From Ruminococcus sp. NK3A76 (lineage in GTDB: Bacteria > Bacillota > Clostridia > Oscillospirales > Ruminococcaceae), in assembly GCF_000686125.1 (NCBI RefSeq), contig NZ_JMMA01000002.1, positions 2,666,001 to 2,730,000 of the forward strand: a stretch of 64,000 nucleotides of DNA. The letters run 5' to 3'. Shown here piece after piece: positions 34,367 through 43,018 of this stretch (positions are counted from its first letter, which is position 1; every line of letters begins with the position of its first letter). Position numbers and translations under genes: made by a program. Under the pieces are notes generated by a model. The model saw only the letters and a list, made by a program, of their open reading frames with translations, was not told the origin of the DNA and did no database searches.

Positions 34367-34836
34367 TAGTTAATAGTTAATAGTGAATAATGAATAGTGA
34401 ATAGCCCCGGTGCGGCGGATATTCAGTTAACAGGTAACAGGTAACAGTTGTGGTGTCGGCTTACGCCGACGTATGCCCATTCGGGCGTGTCTGTCGGACG
34501 ATTTCAGCTAAATCGTAGGATATGCACCCGAAGGGGGTGTGCGGCAGCTTTGCTGACGCAGGGGGGCGACCGGAAAGCCCCTCGGTGTACCCCCTGAGAA
34601 CGAGATTGCCGCCTTGAAGGTAAGCAACCCCCACAGAATAGCTTCAAGGGAACGGTCGGCTTATCCCTACGCTACGGGTAGGGGGGCTTTCCGGTCGCCC
34701 CCCTGCTCCGGCTTCGCCTACGCCACCCCCTTCGGACTTGCCTTTCCTCGGTCACATATCGCCCGAATGGGCATCTGCGCCGTCAGGCGCACCACAACTA
34801 TTCACTATTCACTATTCACTATTCACTCTTCACTAT
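34367..34836. repeat. Composite intergenic repeat block 9
   Basis: TTAATAG and TTCACTA-type units in reverse, a TAACAGG arm, GTCGGCTTACGCCGAC hairpin, GCCCATTCGGGC, the GACGATTTCAGCTAAATCG segment, inverted-repeat core (about 34528-34736), GCCCGAATGGGC, GCGCCGTCAGGCGC hairpin and TTCACTA units that run up to the upp stop codon. No gene is supported. Confidence 0.83.
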
Positions 34837-34837
34837 T

Positions 34838-35467
34838 TCACTTCGTCCCGAATATCCTGTCGCCTGCGTCGCCGAGGCCGGGGACGATGTAGGCATCGTC
34901 GTTGAGCCTATCGTCAAGACTTCCGACATAAATGTCAATGTCCGGGTGAGCAGCCCTCAGCGCTTCAAGACCCTCGGGGGCGGCAATGATGCACATGAAT
35001 TTTATGCTCTTGCAGCCCTTGGCCTTTATGAAATCCACCGCCTGTATCGCCGAGCCGCCTGTGGCAAGCATAGGGTCAGGCAGGATAACGAGCCGCTCGT
35101 CAATGTTCTCGGGCAGCTTGCAGAAGTATTCGTGCGGCTGGTGTGTCTCCTCGTCACGGTAAAGGCCTATGTGCCCTACCTTTGCAGACGGCACGAGCGC
35201 AAGTATGCCGCCGACCATTCCGAGCCCTGCACGCAGTATCGGCACTACAGCGAGCTTTTTGCCGGAGAGCATCGGCTGCTTTGAGGCGGTTATCGGGCTT
35301 TTCACCTCGACCTCCTCTATGGGCAGGTCACGGAGCGCTTCGTAGCCCATGAGCATGGCTATCTCCTCGACAAGTATGCGAAAATCCCTCGTGCCTGTGT
35401 GCTCGTCACGCAGCAGGGATATCTTGTGCTTTATAAGCGGATGATCCATTACAAGAACTGTCGGCAT
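34838..35467 (-). CDS. upp: Uracil phosphoribosyltransferase
   Basis: 209 residues, the standard length. PRPP-binding loop [12 protein letters not shown] near 131-142, [10 protein letters not shown] near 76-85 and the uracil-binding [12 protein letters not shown] near the end. It converts uracil and PRPP to UMP in pyrimidine salvage. ATG follows AAGGAAGTAGTTACC. It is convergent with the tRNA, and the gap is filled by repeat block 9. Confidence 0.97.
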   Translation of the reverse strand: MPTVLVMDHPLIKHKISLLRDEHTGTRDFRILVEEIAMLMGYEALRDLPIEEVEVKSPITASKQPMLSGKKLAVVPILRAGLGMVGGILALVPSAKVGHIGLYRDEETHQPHEYFCKLPENIDERLVILPDPMLATGGSAIQAVDFIKAKGCKSIKFMCIIAAPEGLEALRAAHPDIDIYVGSLDDRLNDDAYIVPGLGDAGDRIFGTK

Positions 35468-35698
35468 GGTAACTACTTCCTTTCATATTGTCGCATTTTT
35501 TTTAAAAGACCGGGCGCAGAGCCTGCCTGCTTTGGCTTCACTGCCTGCCCCTACCTTTATTATTATATCCCCTCTGAGACGGCAAGTCAACATATATTAA
35601 GTAATTTGTCAAAAATATTAACGGCAAATTGTCAAATTGCCGCAAATTAACCAATTAAATTTATACATTATCACTATAAAAAATACTCAAAATTCTAC

Positions 35699-35727
35699 TT
35701 GATTTTTAGTGCGATTTATGGTAAAAT
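35699..35727 (+). promoter_or_regulatory. Promoter of the cheY-cheX-like pair
   Basis: TTGATT, 17-base spacer, TAAAAT, about 50 bases before the gene. Confidence 0.55.
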
Positions 35728-35777
35728 TACTATAGAGCGTTTATCGTGTTAATTTTTCATATACGGAGGAATGTAAA

Positions 35778-36158
35778 ATGGGACTTGAGAGTGTAAAGGT
35801 AATGATAGCCGATGACTCTATGTTTGCAAGAAAGAAGCTGATAAGTTTTATATCCAGCCTTGGTGTTGCCGAGGTGCTCGAAGCAGCAGACGGTGAGGAA
35901 GCGGTAGAGAAATACAAGGCTTCAAAGCCAAACGTTGTGTTCATGGATATCGTTATGCCTAAAAAGACAGGTATCGAGGCTGTTAAGGAGATCGTTGAGT
36001 TCGACCCTGCGGCCAAGGTCATCATGGCTTCGTCAGTCGGCACACAGAACCACCTGCGTGACGCTATAATGGCAGGCGCTACCGACTTTATACAGAAGCC
36101 GATCTCGAACGATCAGATACAGAAGATACTCGAGAACACAGCAAAGGAATTAAAGTAA
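35778..36158 (+). CDS. Single-domain response regulator (CheY-like)
   Basis: 126 residues made only of a receiver domain. Acidic pair in MIADDSMF (about 11-12), phosphoacceptor Asp in VFMDIVMPKK (about 56), Ser in IMASSVG (in the Thr/Ser position), and Lys in FIQKPIS. No output domain is present. It is followed 37 bases later by a CheX-like gene. No histidine kinase or chemoreceptor lies in the window. ATG follows CGGAGGAATGTAAA. Confidence 0.92.
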   Translation: MGLESVKVMIADDSMFARKKLISFISSLGVAEVLEAADGEEAVEKYKASKPNVVFMDIVMPKKTGIEAVKEIVEFDPAAKVIMASSVGTQNHLRDAIMAGATDFIQKPISNDQIQKILENTAKELK

Positions 36159-36195
36159 TATGCGCTATGTGCGCTGAAAGGATTGATACTTACTT

Positions 36196-37080
36196 ATGTT
36201 TGCACAGTTTTTTGGCAGCTTCCTGCTCCACAAGGGGCTCGTTACAGCAGCAGACCTTACACAGGCATTTGAAGAAAAGAAAAACACAAGAATGCGTCTC
36301 GGTGTTCTTGCAATAAATGCAGGCCTTATGACTTCCGAGCAGGTCGAGCACGTCAATGTCACACAGCAGAGCGTTGATAAGCGTTTCGGTGACCTCTGCG
36401 TTGAGCTTGGCTACCTGACTGACGGCGATGTTGAAAGGCTCCTCTCCGAGCAGCCGACAGACTATCTGCTTTTAGGTCAGACGCTCGTTAACAGCGGCGT
36501 TATGTCGAATGCTGACTTTGAGTCGGCCATCATCGAGTACAAGGAAGAGAATTCCCTCTCGAACGACGACATCTCGGGCAACCAGTCCGACAAGCTCTCA
36601 AAGCTCATCTCGGGCTTCTACCACTTCGACACAGCCGCAAATGCGAGGATATACACCGAGTACACCACCCTGCTTTTCAAGGACATCATCAGATTTATCG
36701 GTGACGACTTCACGCCGCTCGGTTCGAGCATAGTTCACGAGATCGAAGCTCCGCACATCGTAAAGCAGACTGTCACAGGCGCATACAACTCCATTACCTG
36801 CGTAGCTGCCGACACAGCCGAGTACATCGCCTTTGCAGAGCGTTTCGCAAAGGAAGAATTCACCGAGGTCGATGACTTTGTAGACGCCACAGTCGGCGAG
36901 TTCATGAACGTAAACAACGGTCTGTTCACAGTCAACGAGTCAAACGAGCACGGCATCGAGCTCCAGCTTGACCCGCAGGAGATACACACCGACGACAAGA
37001 TAGTTTTCGAGAACCCTGCGTTCCTTATCCCCGTATCTTTCAGCTTCGGTGAGGTAAACTTTGTAATATCAAACGGCTAA
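36196..37080 (+). CDS. CheX-like phosphatase domain protein with MshEN-like N-terminus
   Basis: 294 residues. The N-terminal 110 residues contain two GspE/MshE-N-type repeats (FLLHKGLVTAADLTQAFEEK with RLGVLAINAGLM, then LLGQTLVNSGVM), a fold that in some proteins binds cyclic di-GMP. The C-terminal part resembles CheX/CheC phosphatases: VDATVGEFMNVNNG carries the E-x-x-N pair, and a closing strand reads LIPVSFSFGEVNFVI. It probably dephosphorylates the adjacent response regulator. Ribosome site GAAAGG is rather far from the ATG. Confidence 0.72.
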   Translation: MFAQFFGSFLLHKGLVTAADLTQAFEEKKNTRMRLGVLAINAGLMTSEQVEHVNVTQQSVDKRFGDLCVELGYLTDGDVERLLSEQPTDYLLLGQTLVNSGVMSNADFESAIIEYKEENSLSNDDISGNQSDKLSKLISGFYHFDTAANARIYTEYTTLLFKDIIRFIGDDFTPLGSSIVHEIEAPHIVKQTVTGAYNSITCVAADTAEYIAFAERFAKEEFTEVDDFVDATVGEFMNVNNGLFTVNESNEHGIELQLDPQEIHTDDKIVFENPAFLIPVSFSFGEVNFVISNG

Positions 37081-37085
37081 CACAC

Positions 37086-37114
37086 AAAAGCGGCACCTGA
37101 GGTGCCGCTTTTTT
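37086..37114 (+). terminator. Terminator of the cheY-cheX-like pair
   Basis: Hairpin AAGCGGCACCTGAGGTGCCG followed by CTTTTTT. Block 10 begins exactly at the T-tract. Confidence 0.88.
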
Positions 37115-37688
37115 CAGGTAACAGGTTACAGGTAACAGGTAACAGGTGAGGTGCGGCTTACGCCGCTTATGCCCATTCGGGCGGTAACGCTACGCTCAGT
37201 GAATAGTGAATAGTGAAGAATGAATAGTGAATAGTTGTGGTGTCGGCTGGCGCCGACGTATGGCCATTCGGCCTGTCAGTCGGACGGTTTCAGTTAAGCT
37301 GTAGGGCTTGCCAACCCGAAGGGGGTGGCGAAGGCGAAGCCGTAGCAGGGGGGCGACCGGAAAGCCCCTCGTGTAGCCCCTGAGGGCGAGAGCGTACCCT
37401 TGAAGGAAAGCACCCGGACATTTCAGCTCAGGGGTAGTCTCTCGCTTATCCTACGCTACGGATAGGGGGGCTTTCGAGATGTCGCAGACAGCTCATGCGC
37501 CGCCCCTGCGTCAGCGAAGCTGCCGCCACCCCCTTCGGGGATATCCCAACACTTATGACAAGGAAGAAGACGACGAAGACAGCCCACTTCGGACTTGCCT
37601 TTCCTCGGTCACATACCGCCCGAACGGGCATCTCGTCGGCGTAAGCCGACACCACAACTGTTACCTGTTACCTGTTAACTGTTAACTG
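37115..37688. repeat. Composite intergenic repeat block 10
   Basis: TAACAGG arm, GCGGCTTACGCCGC hairpin, GCCCATTCGGGC, TTCACTA-type units in reverse, GTCGGCTGGCGCCGAC, GGCCATTCGGCC, inverted-repeat core (about 37315-37540) whose right side carries the GATGTCGCAGACAGCTCATG variant, GCCCGAACGGGC, GTCGGCGTAAGCCGAC and an inverted TAACAGG arm. No gene is seen between 37081 and the SRP RNA promoter. Confidence 0.85.
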
Positions 37689-37768
37689 ACCAAGCCCCCT
37701 TCGGTGCTGCTGTCAAGACCTCGACCACCCCCGGTTAAACGTTTTTTTAAGTTTTTTTCAAAAAGGGC

Positions 37769-37797
37769 TTGAAATTTGTGAGAGAATGTGTTATAAT
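37769..37797 (+). promoter_or_regulatory. Promoter of the SRP RNA (and probably dnaX)
   Basis: TTGAAA, 17-base spacer, TATAAT. Confidence 0.75.
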
Positions 37798-37829
37798 ATT
37801 AAAGTGATATAAAGGACATTTGCAAAGCC

Positions 37830-37969
37830 GTCGATCCGAGATATGGGTGTGCAGGTCCTGTGCAATGAAACGCTGTGAACCATGTCAGGCGGGGAACCGA
37901 GCAGCATTAAGCGGTCTGTTTCGTGTGACACAGTTTCGCCTGCATGCCTTTATGTCGGATCGACTTTTT
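37830..37969 (+). ncRNA. ffs: Signal recognition particle RNA, small bacterial type
   Basis: The ends pair perfectly (GTCGATCCGA at 37830-37839 with TCGGATCGAC at 37955-37964), followed by TTTTT. The conserved domain IV is visible (TGAACCATGTCAGG, then GGGGAACCGAGCAGCATTAAG). It binds Ffh and targets nascent membrane proteins to the translocon. The position directly before dnaX is the usual one in Firmicutes. The 5' end is estimated from the stem. Confidence 0.9.
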
Positions 37970-37980
37970 GAGTTAAGGGG

Positions 37981-39597
37981 TTGAGAAAAACGTACCGTGC
38001 ATTATACAGAAAATGGCGGCCAATGTCGTTTGACGATGTCGTTTCTCAGCCGCAGGTCACTCAGACACTCAAAAACCAGATAAAAAATGACAAGACAGCC
38101 CACGCCTACCTGTTCACAGGGTCAAGAGGTACGGGTAAGACCACCTGCGCAAGGATATTTGCCAAGGCTATAAACTGCCTGAACCCTAAGGACGGTGAGC
38201 CGTGTCTTGAATGTGAGATATGCAAAAACGCCGATAACGGTACCCTCCCCGATATATTTGAGATGGACGCTGCGTCTAACTCGAAGGTGGACGATATCCG
38301 TGAGCTGCGTGAGGGCGTTGTGTATACGCCTGAGATGTGCAAGTTCAAGGTGTATATCATAGATGAGGTGCATATGCTCAGCCCCGGTGCTTTCAATGCG
38401 CTTTTAAAAACTATGGAGGAGCCGCCTGAGCACGTCAAGTTCGTGCTGGCGACTACCGAGATACACAAGGTGCCTGCCACTATCGTCTCACGCTGCCAGC
38501 ATTTTGATTTCAGGCGGATAAGGACGGAGGATATTGTCGCAAGGATAGAATATATAGCATCGCAGGAGAGCCTGACGCTTGATAACAGCGCTGCTGAGCT
38601 TATAGCAAGGCTTTCTGACGGCGGCATGAGAGATGCGCTCTCGCTGCTCGACCAGTGTGCGGCGTATTCTGATAATATCGACACGGCAGTTGTTTCAAAC
38701 GCCGCAGGCATCGCCGGGCGTGACTACCTGTTCGATATCATAGAAAAGATAATGGCCAGGGACACCGCAGGTGCTCTTGCAAAGATAAACGAGCTCTACG
38801 GCATGAGCAAGGACCTTAAGGTGCTCTGCTCAGAGCTTATAGAGCAGCTGAGAAACGTGATGCTCTTAAAGGCTATCAACGGTGCGACAGACCTTATAAC
38901 CTGCCTGCCCGATGAGCTTGACAGACTAAAGGCTATCGCTTCAAATGTAAACATCGACACGGTGCTCTGTCAGCTTACAGCACTGCAGGACTGCCTTGAC
39001 AGGTTCAGGGGTGCGGCTTCCAAGAGAACAGAGCTTGAAATGTGCATAATAAGGCTCTGCTCGTCCGCTTCGCACAGGCCGGCACCGCAGGCAGTCTCAA
39101 ATGAGGACACGCAGGCGCTGATAGCTCGGATAAACGAGCTCGAACAGCGGCTCGCATCAGGCCAGCTGCCGCAGGCAGCCCCGGGCGGTAACAATACACC
39201 TCCCCCGGTGCCCGAAAAGCCCAAGAAGCCTGCAAAGCCGCTCAAAAAGTTCGATGTCAACAACTACACGCCGCTTGAGGACTGGCAGCAGATACTCGAA
39301 AAGGTCAGGGAGGAATATCCCGGCATAGCGGCATTTTTGCAGAACTCTGCCGCAGCGATAGAGGGCGATACCTTCAACATCATCTGTGCGAGCGACTTCT
39401 ACAAGATGAAATTCAAGGCGTCAAACGACACCGCAAAGCTAAAGAAGATCATTCACGATCACTATAACAAAGACTTCGATTTCATGCTCTACACAGCAAG
39501 CTCTGTGGATATCGGGGACAAGGACAACCCGATCAACGTGCTCAAAGAGCGTGCAAAGGACATGGGTATCGAGGTTGAGATAAAATCACAAGATTAA
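37981..39597 (+). CDS. dnaX: DNA polymerase III subunits gamma and tau
   Basis: 538 residues from TTG at 37981; a stop lies just upstream in frame and there is no ATG before residue 15, within the conserved RALYRKWRPMSF start. AAGGGG abuts the TTG, an unusually short spacing. Walker A TGSRGTGKTTCAR, zinc cysteines (CLNP...CLECEICKN), Walker B YIIDEVHML and sensor motifs are present. A proline- and lysine-rich hinge near 395-420 precedes the tau part. No programmed frameshift site stands out. Clamp loader ATPase of the replisome. Confidence 0.96.
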   Translation: MRKTYRALYRKWRPMSFDDVVSQPQVTQTLKNQIKNDKTAHAYLFTGSRGTGKTTCARIFAKAINCLNPKDGEPCLECEICKNADNGTLPDIFEMDAASNSKVDDIRELREGVVYTPEMCKFKVYIIDEVHMLSPGAFNALLKTMEEPPEHVKFVLATTEIHKVPATIVSRCQHFDFRRIRTEDIVARIEYIASQESLTLDNSAAELIARLSDGGMRDALSLLDQCAAYSDNIDTAVVSNAAGIAGRDYLFDIIEKIMARDTAGALAKINELYGMSKDLKVLCSELIEQLRNVMLLKAINGATDLITCLPDELDRLKAIASNVNIDTVLCQLTALQDCLDRFRGAASKRTELEMCIIRLCSSASHRPAPQAVSNEDTQALIARINELEQRLASGQLPQAAPGGNNTPPPVPEKPKKPAKPLKKFDVNNYTPLEDWQQILEKVREEYPGIAAFLQNSAAAIEGDTFNIICASDFYKMKFKASNDTAKLKKIIHDHYNKDFDFMLYTASSVDIGDKDNPINVLKERAKDMGIEVEIKSQD

Positions 39598-39610
39598 AGG
39601 AGTTATTAAA

Positions 39611-39961
39611 ATGAAAGCAAGACTTCCCCAGGGAATGGGCAAAGGCCCCTCAAACAACATGAACCAGATGATAAAGCAGGCTCAGAAGATGCAGAGCGAT
39701 ATCACAGCTTTACAGGAAGACCTTGAGCAGAGAGAGTTCTCGGCATCTGTAGGCGGCGGTATGGTAGATATCACTATCAACGGCAAGAGAAACGTGCTTT
39801 CTCTCAACATCAAGCCTGAGGTAGTAAACCCTGACGATATCGAGATGCTCCAGGACCTTATCATGAGCGCATTCAACGAGGCTGTTGCTAAGCTCGACGA
39901 GGAGAGCGACGCTGAGATGCAGAAGCTCACAGGCGGCGTTTCATTCCCCGGCCTCTTCTGA
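39611..39961 (+). CDS. YbaB/EbfC family nucleoid-associated protein
   Basis: 116 residues with the family core QAQKMQSDITALQEDLEQREF and VGGGMVDITINGKRNVLSLNI. It forms DNA-binding dimers. The position between dnaX and recR is conserved. ATG follows AAAGGAGTTATTAAA. One base separates its stop from the recR start. Confidence 0.95.
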   Translation: MKARLPQGMGKGPSNNMNQMIKQAQKMQSDITALQEDLEQREFSASVGGGMVDITINGKRNVLSLNIKPEVVNPDDIEMLQDLIMSAFNEAVAKLDEESDAEMQKLTGGVSFPGLF

Positions 39962-39962
39962 T

Positions 39963-40565
39963 ATGGCTGATGCGAGTGCTTTGCCGCTCGTCATTCTCGC
40001 TGAGCAGTTTGCAAAGCTGCCCGGCATAGGAATGAAATCGGCGCAGCGCCTTGCCTACCACGTCATGGAAATGGACGAGGCTGATGCAAAGGCGTTCATA
40101 AGCGCTTTTGAGGGCGCAAGAAAAAAGATAAAGACCTGTAGGGTGTGCCTCAACTTCACAGACAGAGAGGTCTGCCCGATATGCTCCTCCCCCAAGCGTG
40201 ACCGGAAGACTATCTGCGTGGTAGAGAGCCCGAAGGACGTTACGGCGTTTGAGAGGACGAAGGAGTACACAGGCGTGTACCATGTGCTGCACGGGCTTAT
40301 TTCCCCGGTAGAGGGCGTTATGCCTGACATGATACACATCAAGGAGCTTATAAAAAGAGTCAGCACCGACGAGGTAGACGAGGTCATCATGGCTACAAAC
40401 CCCACCGTCGAGGGAGAAGCGACCGCTATGTATATAGCAAAGCTGCTCAAACCCTTTGAGGTGAAGGTGACAAGGCTCGCATTCGGGCTGCCGGTAGGCG
40501 GTATGCTTGAATACGCCGATGAGGTGACGCTTTTCAGGGCTCTGGAAAACAGAAATGAGATATAA
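39963..40565 (+). CDS. recR: Recombination protein RecR
   Basis: 200 residues from ATG at 39963. Helix-hairpin-helix start (KLPGIGMKSAQRLAYH), zinc finger CRVCLNFTDREVCPIC, and Toprim domain (CVVESPKDVTAFERT, then MATNPTVEGEATAMYI). It works with RecO/RecF in loading RecA at gaps. A terminator follows. Confidence 0.97.
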   Translation: MADASALPLVILAEQFAKLPGIGMKSAQRLAYHVMEMDEADAKAFISAFEGARKKIKTCRVCLNFTDREVCPICSSPKRDRKTICVVESPKDVTAFERTKEYTGVYHVLHGLISPVEGVMPDMIHIKELIKRVSTDEVDEVIMATNPTVEGEATAMYIAKLLKPFEVKVTRLAFGLPVGGMLEYADEVTLFRALENRNEI

Positions 40566-40569
40566 GTCA

Positions 40570-40597
40570 CGCCCCGAGCACACGGGGCGGATTTTTT
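40570..40597 (+). terminator. dnaX-recR operon terminator
   Basis: CGCCCCG-AGCACA-CGGGGCG followed by GATTTTTT. The next gene begins only 23 bases later, with its own site GGGGTGAGACATA, so read-through is possible. Confidence 0.8.
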
Positions 40598-40620
40598 AAG
40601 CAGATAAGGGGTGAGACATA

Positions 40621-41766
40621 ATGGAAAGCGAAAAGGAATACCTTATCGACATAGCGTCTGACAGTACATACGCCGGGCAGACAGAGGAATACCGCACCGC
40701 TTTTACCGAGTGGCGCATGAAGGAAAACAACCGCTTCGGCTACAAGTATGTCAAGGACACCCGTGAGCACACCTACGCATTCGGCGAGGGCTTTGAAACA
40801 GAGCTTGCCTCCGACTCGGAGCGTACATCGCTCAAATACTGCTCCTGCATCATCGGCGGAACGCTGCTGATATCGGCTGTTATAAGGTTTTTCCAGGTAA
40901 TGTACGACAGCCGTGCAGGCCACCTGCTCGCAGGCTCGTCTATAGAGGTCTACGGCAGCACCCGACCTGCCGATGCCGCATCGACTGTCATGCTCTCGAT
41001 GTTCAAGCCGTTCTCGATACTCGTATGCATACTTCTTATGTGGCTTTTCACAAGGCTGCCGAGAAAGGTCTTCATACCGCAGGGCAAGATAAAGCCTGCA
41101 AGGCACATATATGGGCTGCTCGGCCTGGTGGTGGGAGCAGCGGCTGCCTGCTACATATTGTCCATACTTTTCAAATTGATCTTCAATGAGGAGGTCATGT
41201 CCGTGCCGGGAGGGTTTGTCTGGTGCAATGACATGGGGCTGAACGTCCACTGCATCGGTATGCAGTATCTTATCACCCCCTTGCTGCACGCAATACTTGT
41301 AAACGGCATGATACTACAGCTGCTTCGGCAGTTCGGTGACTCGACAGCCATTATACTTTCAGCCGCCGCCGAGAGCATCATGGCGATAAACCTCACAAAC
41401 ATCGGCACGCATTTCGTGCTCGGCATACTCATATGCATAGTCACCATAAAGACAGGCTCGATAAAGTATGCTATCATTTCGAGGGTACTTATAAACCTTG
41501 TATTCTTCACGCTCAAATACATCGACACATCATACCCCACTGGCGAGAGCGAGCTTTATCTGCTGCTTGCGAGCGCTTTGTTCCTCGGCATCGGGCTTTT
41601 CTCGCTCGGAAGGCTCATCAGCTTCAATGATTACAAGATAAACATCAGAAACAGCGAGACACAGCTGCCGTTCATCGACAAACTGAAGACATTCGTGACC
41701 GCCATGCCCACCCTTTCGTGGCTGGCTGCAAGCATCATCGTATGGCTTTACATCGTGGTGTCGTGA
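40621..41766 (+). CDS. Polytopic membrane protein, possibly a degenerate CPBP-type protein
   Basis: 381 residues: a charged cytoplasmic N-terminus of about 75 residues, then roughly eight membrane segments. The stretch LLHAILVNGMILQLLRQFG...IILSAAAESIMAINL...HFVLGILICIVTIKTGSIKYAI has the rhythm of CPBP (Abi-type) intramembrane proteases, but the paired Glu and the usual His positions are missing. It starts after recR and ends 1 base before the tadA start, so it belongs to the tadA transcription unit. The function is unknown. Confidence 0.55.
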   Translation: MESEKEYLIDIASDSTYAGQTEEYRTAFTEWRMKENNRFGYKYVKDTREHTYAFGEGFETELASDSERTSLKYCSCIIGGTLLISAVIRFFQVMYDSRAGHLLAGSSIEVYGSTRPADAASTVMLSMFKPFSILVCILLMWLFTRLPRKVFIPQGKIKPARHIYGLLGLVVGAAAACYILSILFKLIFNEEVMSVPGGFVWCNDMGLNVHCIGMQYLITPLLHAILVNGMILQLLRQFGDSTAIILSAAAESIMAINLTNIGTHFVLGILICIVTIKTGSIKYAIISRVLINLVFFTLKYIDTSYPTGESELYLLLASALFLGIGLFSLGRLISFNDYKINIRNSETQLPFIDKLKTFVTAMPTLSWLAASIIVWLYIVVS

Positions 41767-41767
41767 C

Positions 41768-42259
41768 ATGGACGAGCGTTTCATGAGAGAGGCGATAGCC
41801 CTTGCAAAGCAGGCCGCAGCTTTAGGCGAGGTGCCGGTCGGGGCAGTCGTTGTAAAGAAAAGCACCGGCGAGATAGTAGGAAAAGGCTTCAACCGCCGTG
41901 AGACTGAGCGCTCGCCGCTTGCCCACGCAGAGCTTGAAGCCATAGCTCAGGCGAGCAAGCGTTTAGGCGGCTGGCGGCTTATCGACTGCGAGCTGTATGT
42001 GACACTGGAGCCCTGCCCGATGTGCAGCGGCGCCATAATAAACTCCCGTATCGAGCGTGTCATCTTCGGCGCATTTGATAAGCGCTTCGGCGCCTGCGGC
42101 TCGGTGATAACGCTGTTTGACCTGCCCTTCAACCACCGCCCCGAGCTTATCGGAGGTGTGCTGGAGGAGGAATGCGCAGGGATCATGAGTGGGTTTTTTA
42201 AGGAGCTTAGGATGAAGAAAAGCAAATCACCCCAAAATCAGCTTGACAATACCGAATAA
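41768..42259 (+). CDS. tadA: tRNA-specific adenosine deaminase
   Basis: 163 residues. Zinc and catalytic motifs HAELEAI and EPCPMCSGAI. It converts A34 to inosine in tRNA-Arg. The C-terminus after FFKELRMKK is lysine/serine-rich, and the last codons overlap the promoter of the following toxin-antitoxin pair. Confidence 0.95.
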   Translation: MDERFMREAIALAKQAAALGEVPVGAVVVKKSTGEIVGKGFNRRETERSPLAHAELEAIAQASKRLGGWRLIDCELYVTLEPCPMCSGAIINSRIERVIFGAFDKRFGACGSVITLFDLPFNHRPELIGGVLEEECAGIMSGFFKELRMKKSKSPQNQLDNTE

Positions 42260-42271
42260 TTATGATATAAT
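42243..42271 (+). promoter_or_regulatory. Promoter of the toxin-antitoxin pair
   Basis: TTGACA, 17-base spacer, TATAAT. The -35 box lies inside the 3' end of tadA. The AT-rich TATGTATATAATAATG just downstream could hold the antitoxin operator. Confidence 0.72.
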
Positions 42272-42305
42272 ATGTATATAATAATGATAAGAAGGAGGGA
42301 TATCT

Positions 42306-42584
42306 ATGATAATCAAACCGTCAACTGCTTTAAGAAACGAATACAATAGCATATCAGAAATATGTAAAAACAAAAAAGAACCGGTTTTTCTAACCAAAAA
42401 CGGCGAGGGCGACCTTGTTGTTATGAGTATAGAGGAATATACCTATCGTGAAGAAGTTCTTGACCTCAGAGAAAAACTTCTCGAAGCCGAAGAACAACGT
42501 ATCAGGGGCGAGAAGACCTACTCACAAGAAGAGGTCAATGATATCATAGAGGGAATAATCAATGGAAGCCAACAAGCAATATAA
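42306..42584 (+). CDS. Antitoxin, Phd/YefM family
   Basis: 92 residues. The N-terminus IIKPSTALRNEYNSISEICK and EPVFLTKNGEGDLVVMSIEEYT are characteristic of the DNA-binding half of Phd/YefM antitoxins. The C-terminal half is acidic and probably neutralises the toxin. ATG follows AAGGAGGGATATCT. It overlaps the toxin gene by 23 bases. Confidence 0.9.
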   Translation: MIIKPSTALRNEYNSISEICKNKKEPVFLTKNGEGDLVVMSIEEYTYREEVLDLREKLLEAEEQRIRGEKTYSQEEVNDIIEGIINGSQQAI

Positions 42585-42897
42585 GGTCGAATACCTTCCC
42601 TCAGCTTTGCGGGATATATCTCAGATAGTTGCATTGTATGCAACACTAAGTGGTAAAAGCTCAGCACAAAGGATAAACAGACTATTCAATAACAGGGCAG
42701 ACAGCATTTCCCTATTCCCCTATTCATCTGTTCGAGTTCCAAAGGAAATAGTTGCAAGATATGACTTTTATATGGCCATTGTAGAAGATCACCTTATGAT
42801 ATATAGGATTTTTGAGGACGAGAATAAGGTCGTTTTTTACAGAGTATTAAACGGTAAAACAAATTATGCAAATATATTAAAGAGAATAGCGCCATAA
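42562..42897 (+). CDS. Toxin, RelE/ParE family
   Basis: 111 residues: YKVEYLPSALRDISQIVALYA, then RVPKEIVARYDFYMAIVEDHLMIYRIFEDENKVVFYRVLNGKTNY, the strand pattern of the RelE/ParE fold. Whether it cleaves mRNA or blocks gyrase cannot be told. It is co-translated with the antitoxin and closed by a strong terminator. Confidence 0.9.
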   Translation: MEANKQYKVEYLPSALRDISQIVALYATLSGKSSAQRINRLFNNRADSISLFPYSSVRVPKEIVARYDFYMAIVEDHLMIYRIFEDENKVVFYRVLNGKTNYANILKRIAP

Positions 42898-42899
42898 AA

Positions 42900-42934
42900 G
42901 CAAGATACTGTTGATTACAGTATCTTGCTTTTTC
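42900..42934 (+). terminator. Toxin-antitoxin terminator
   Basis: GCAAGATACTG-TTGAT-TACAGTATCTTGC followed by TTTTTC. Confidence 0.88.
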
Positions 42935-42938
42935 ACCC

Positions 42939-42979
42939 CAAACACAAAACCCACCGCACCCCCGAAGGGAAGCAGTGGG
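42939..42979 (-). terminator. tuf terminator
   Basis: Minus strand: CCCACTGC...GCGGTGGG hairpin with an inner CCCTTCGGGGG loop, followed by TTTTGTGTTT. Confidence 0.75.
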
Positions 42980-43018
42980 TCTTATATTACACAATAATTC
43001 TATAGGATAGGCAATTAA

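Noticed and set aside
37981-39597. Programmed frameshift in dnaX producing a separate gamma subunit
   Set aside because: No A-rich slippery run with a following stem was found in the region where gamma would end.
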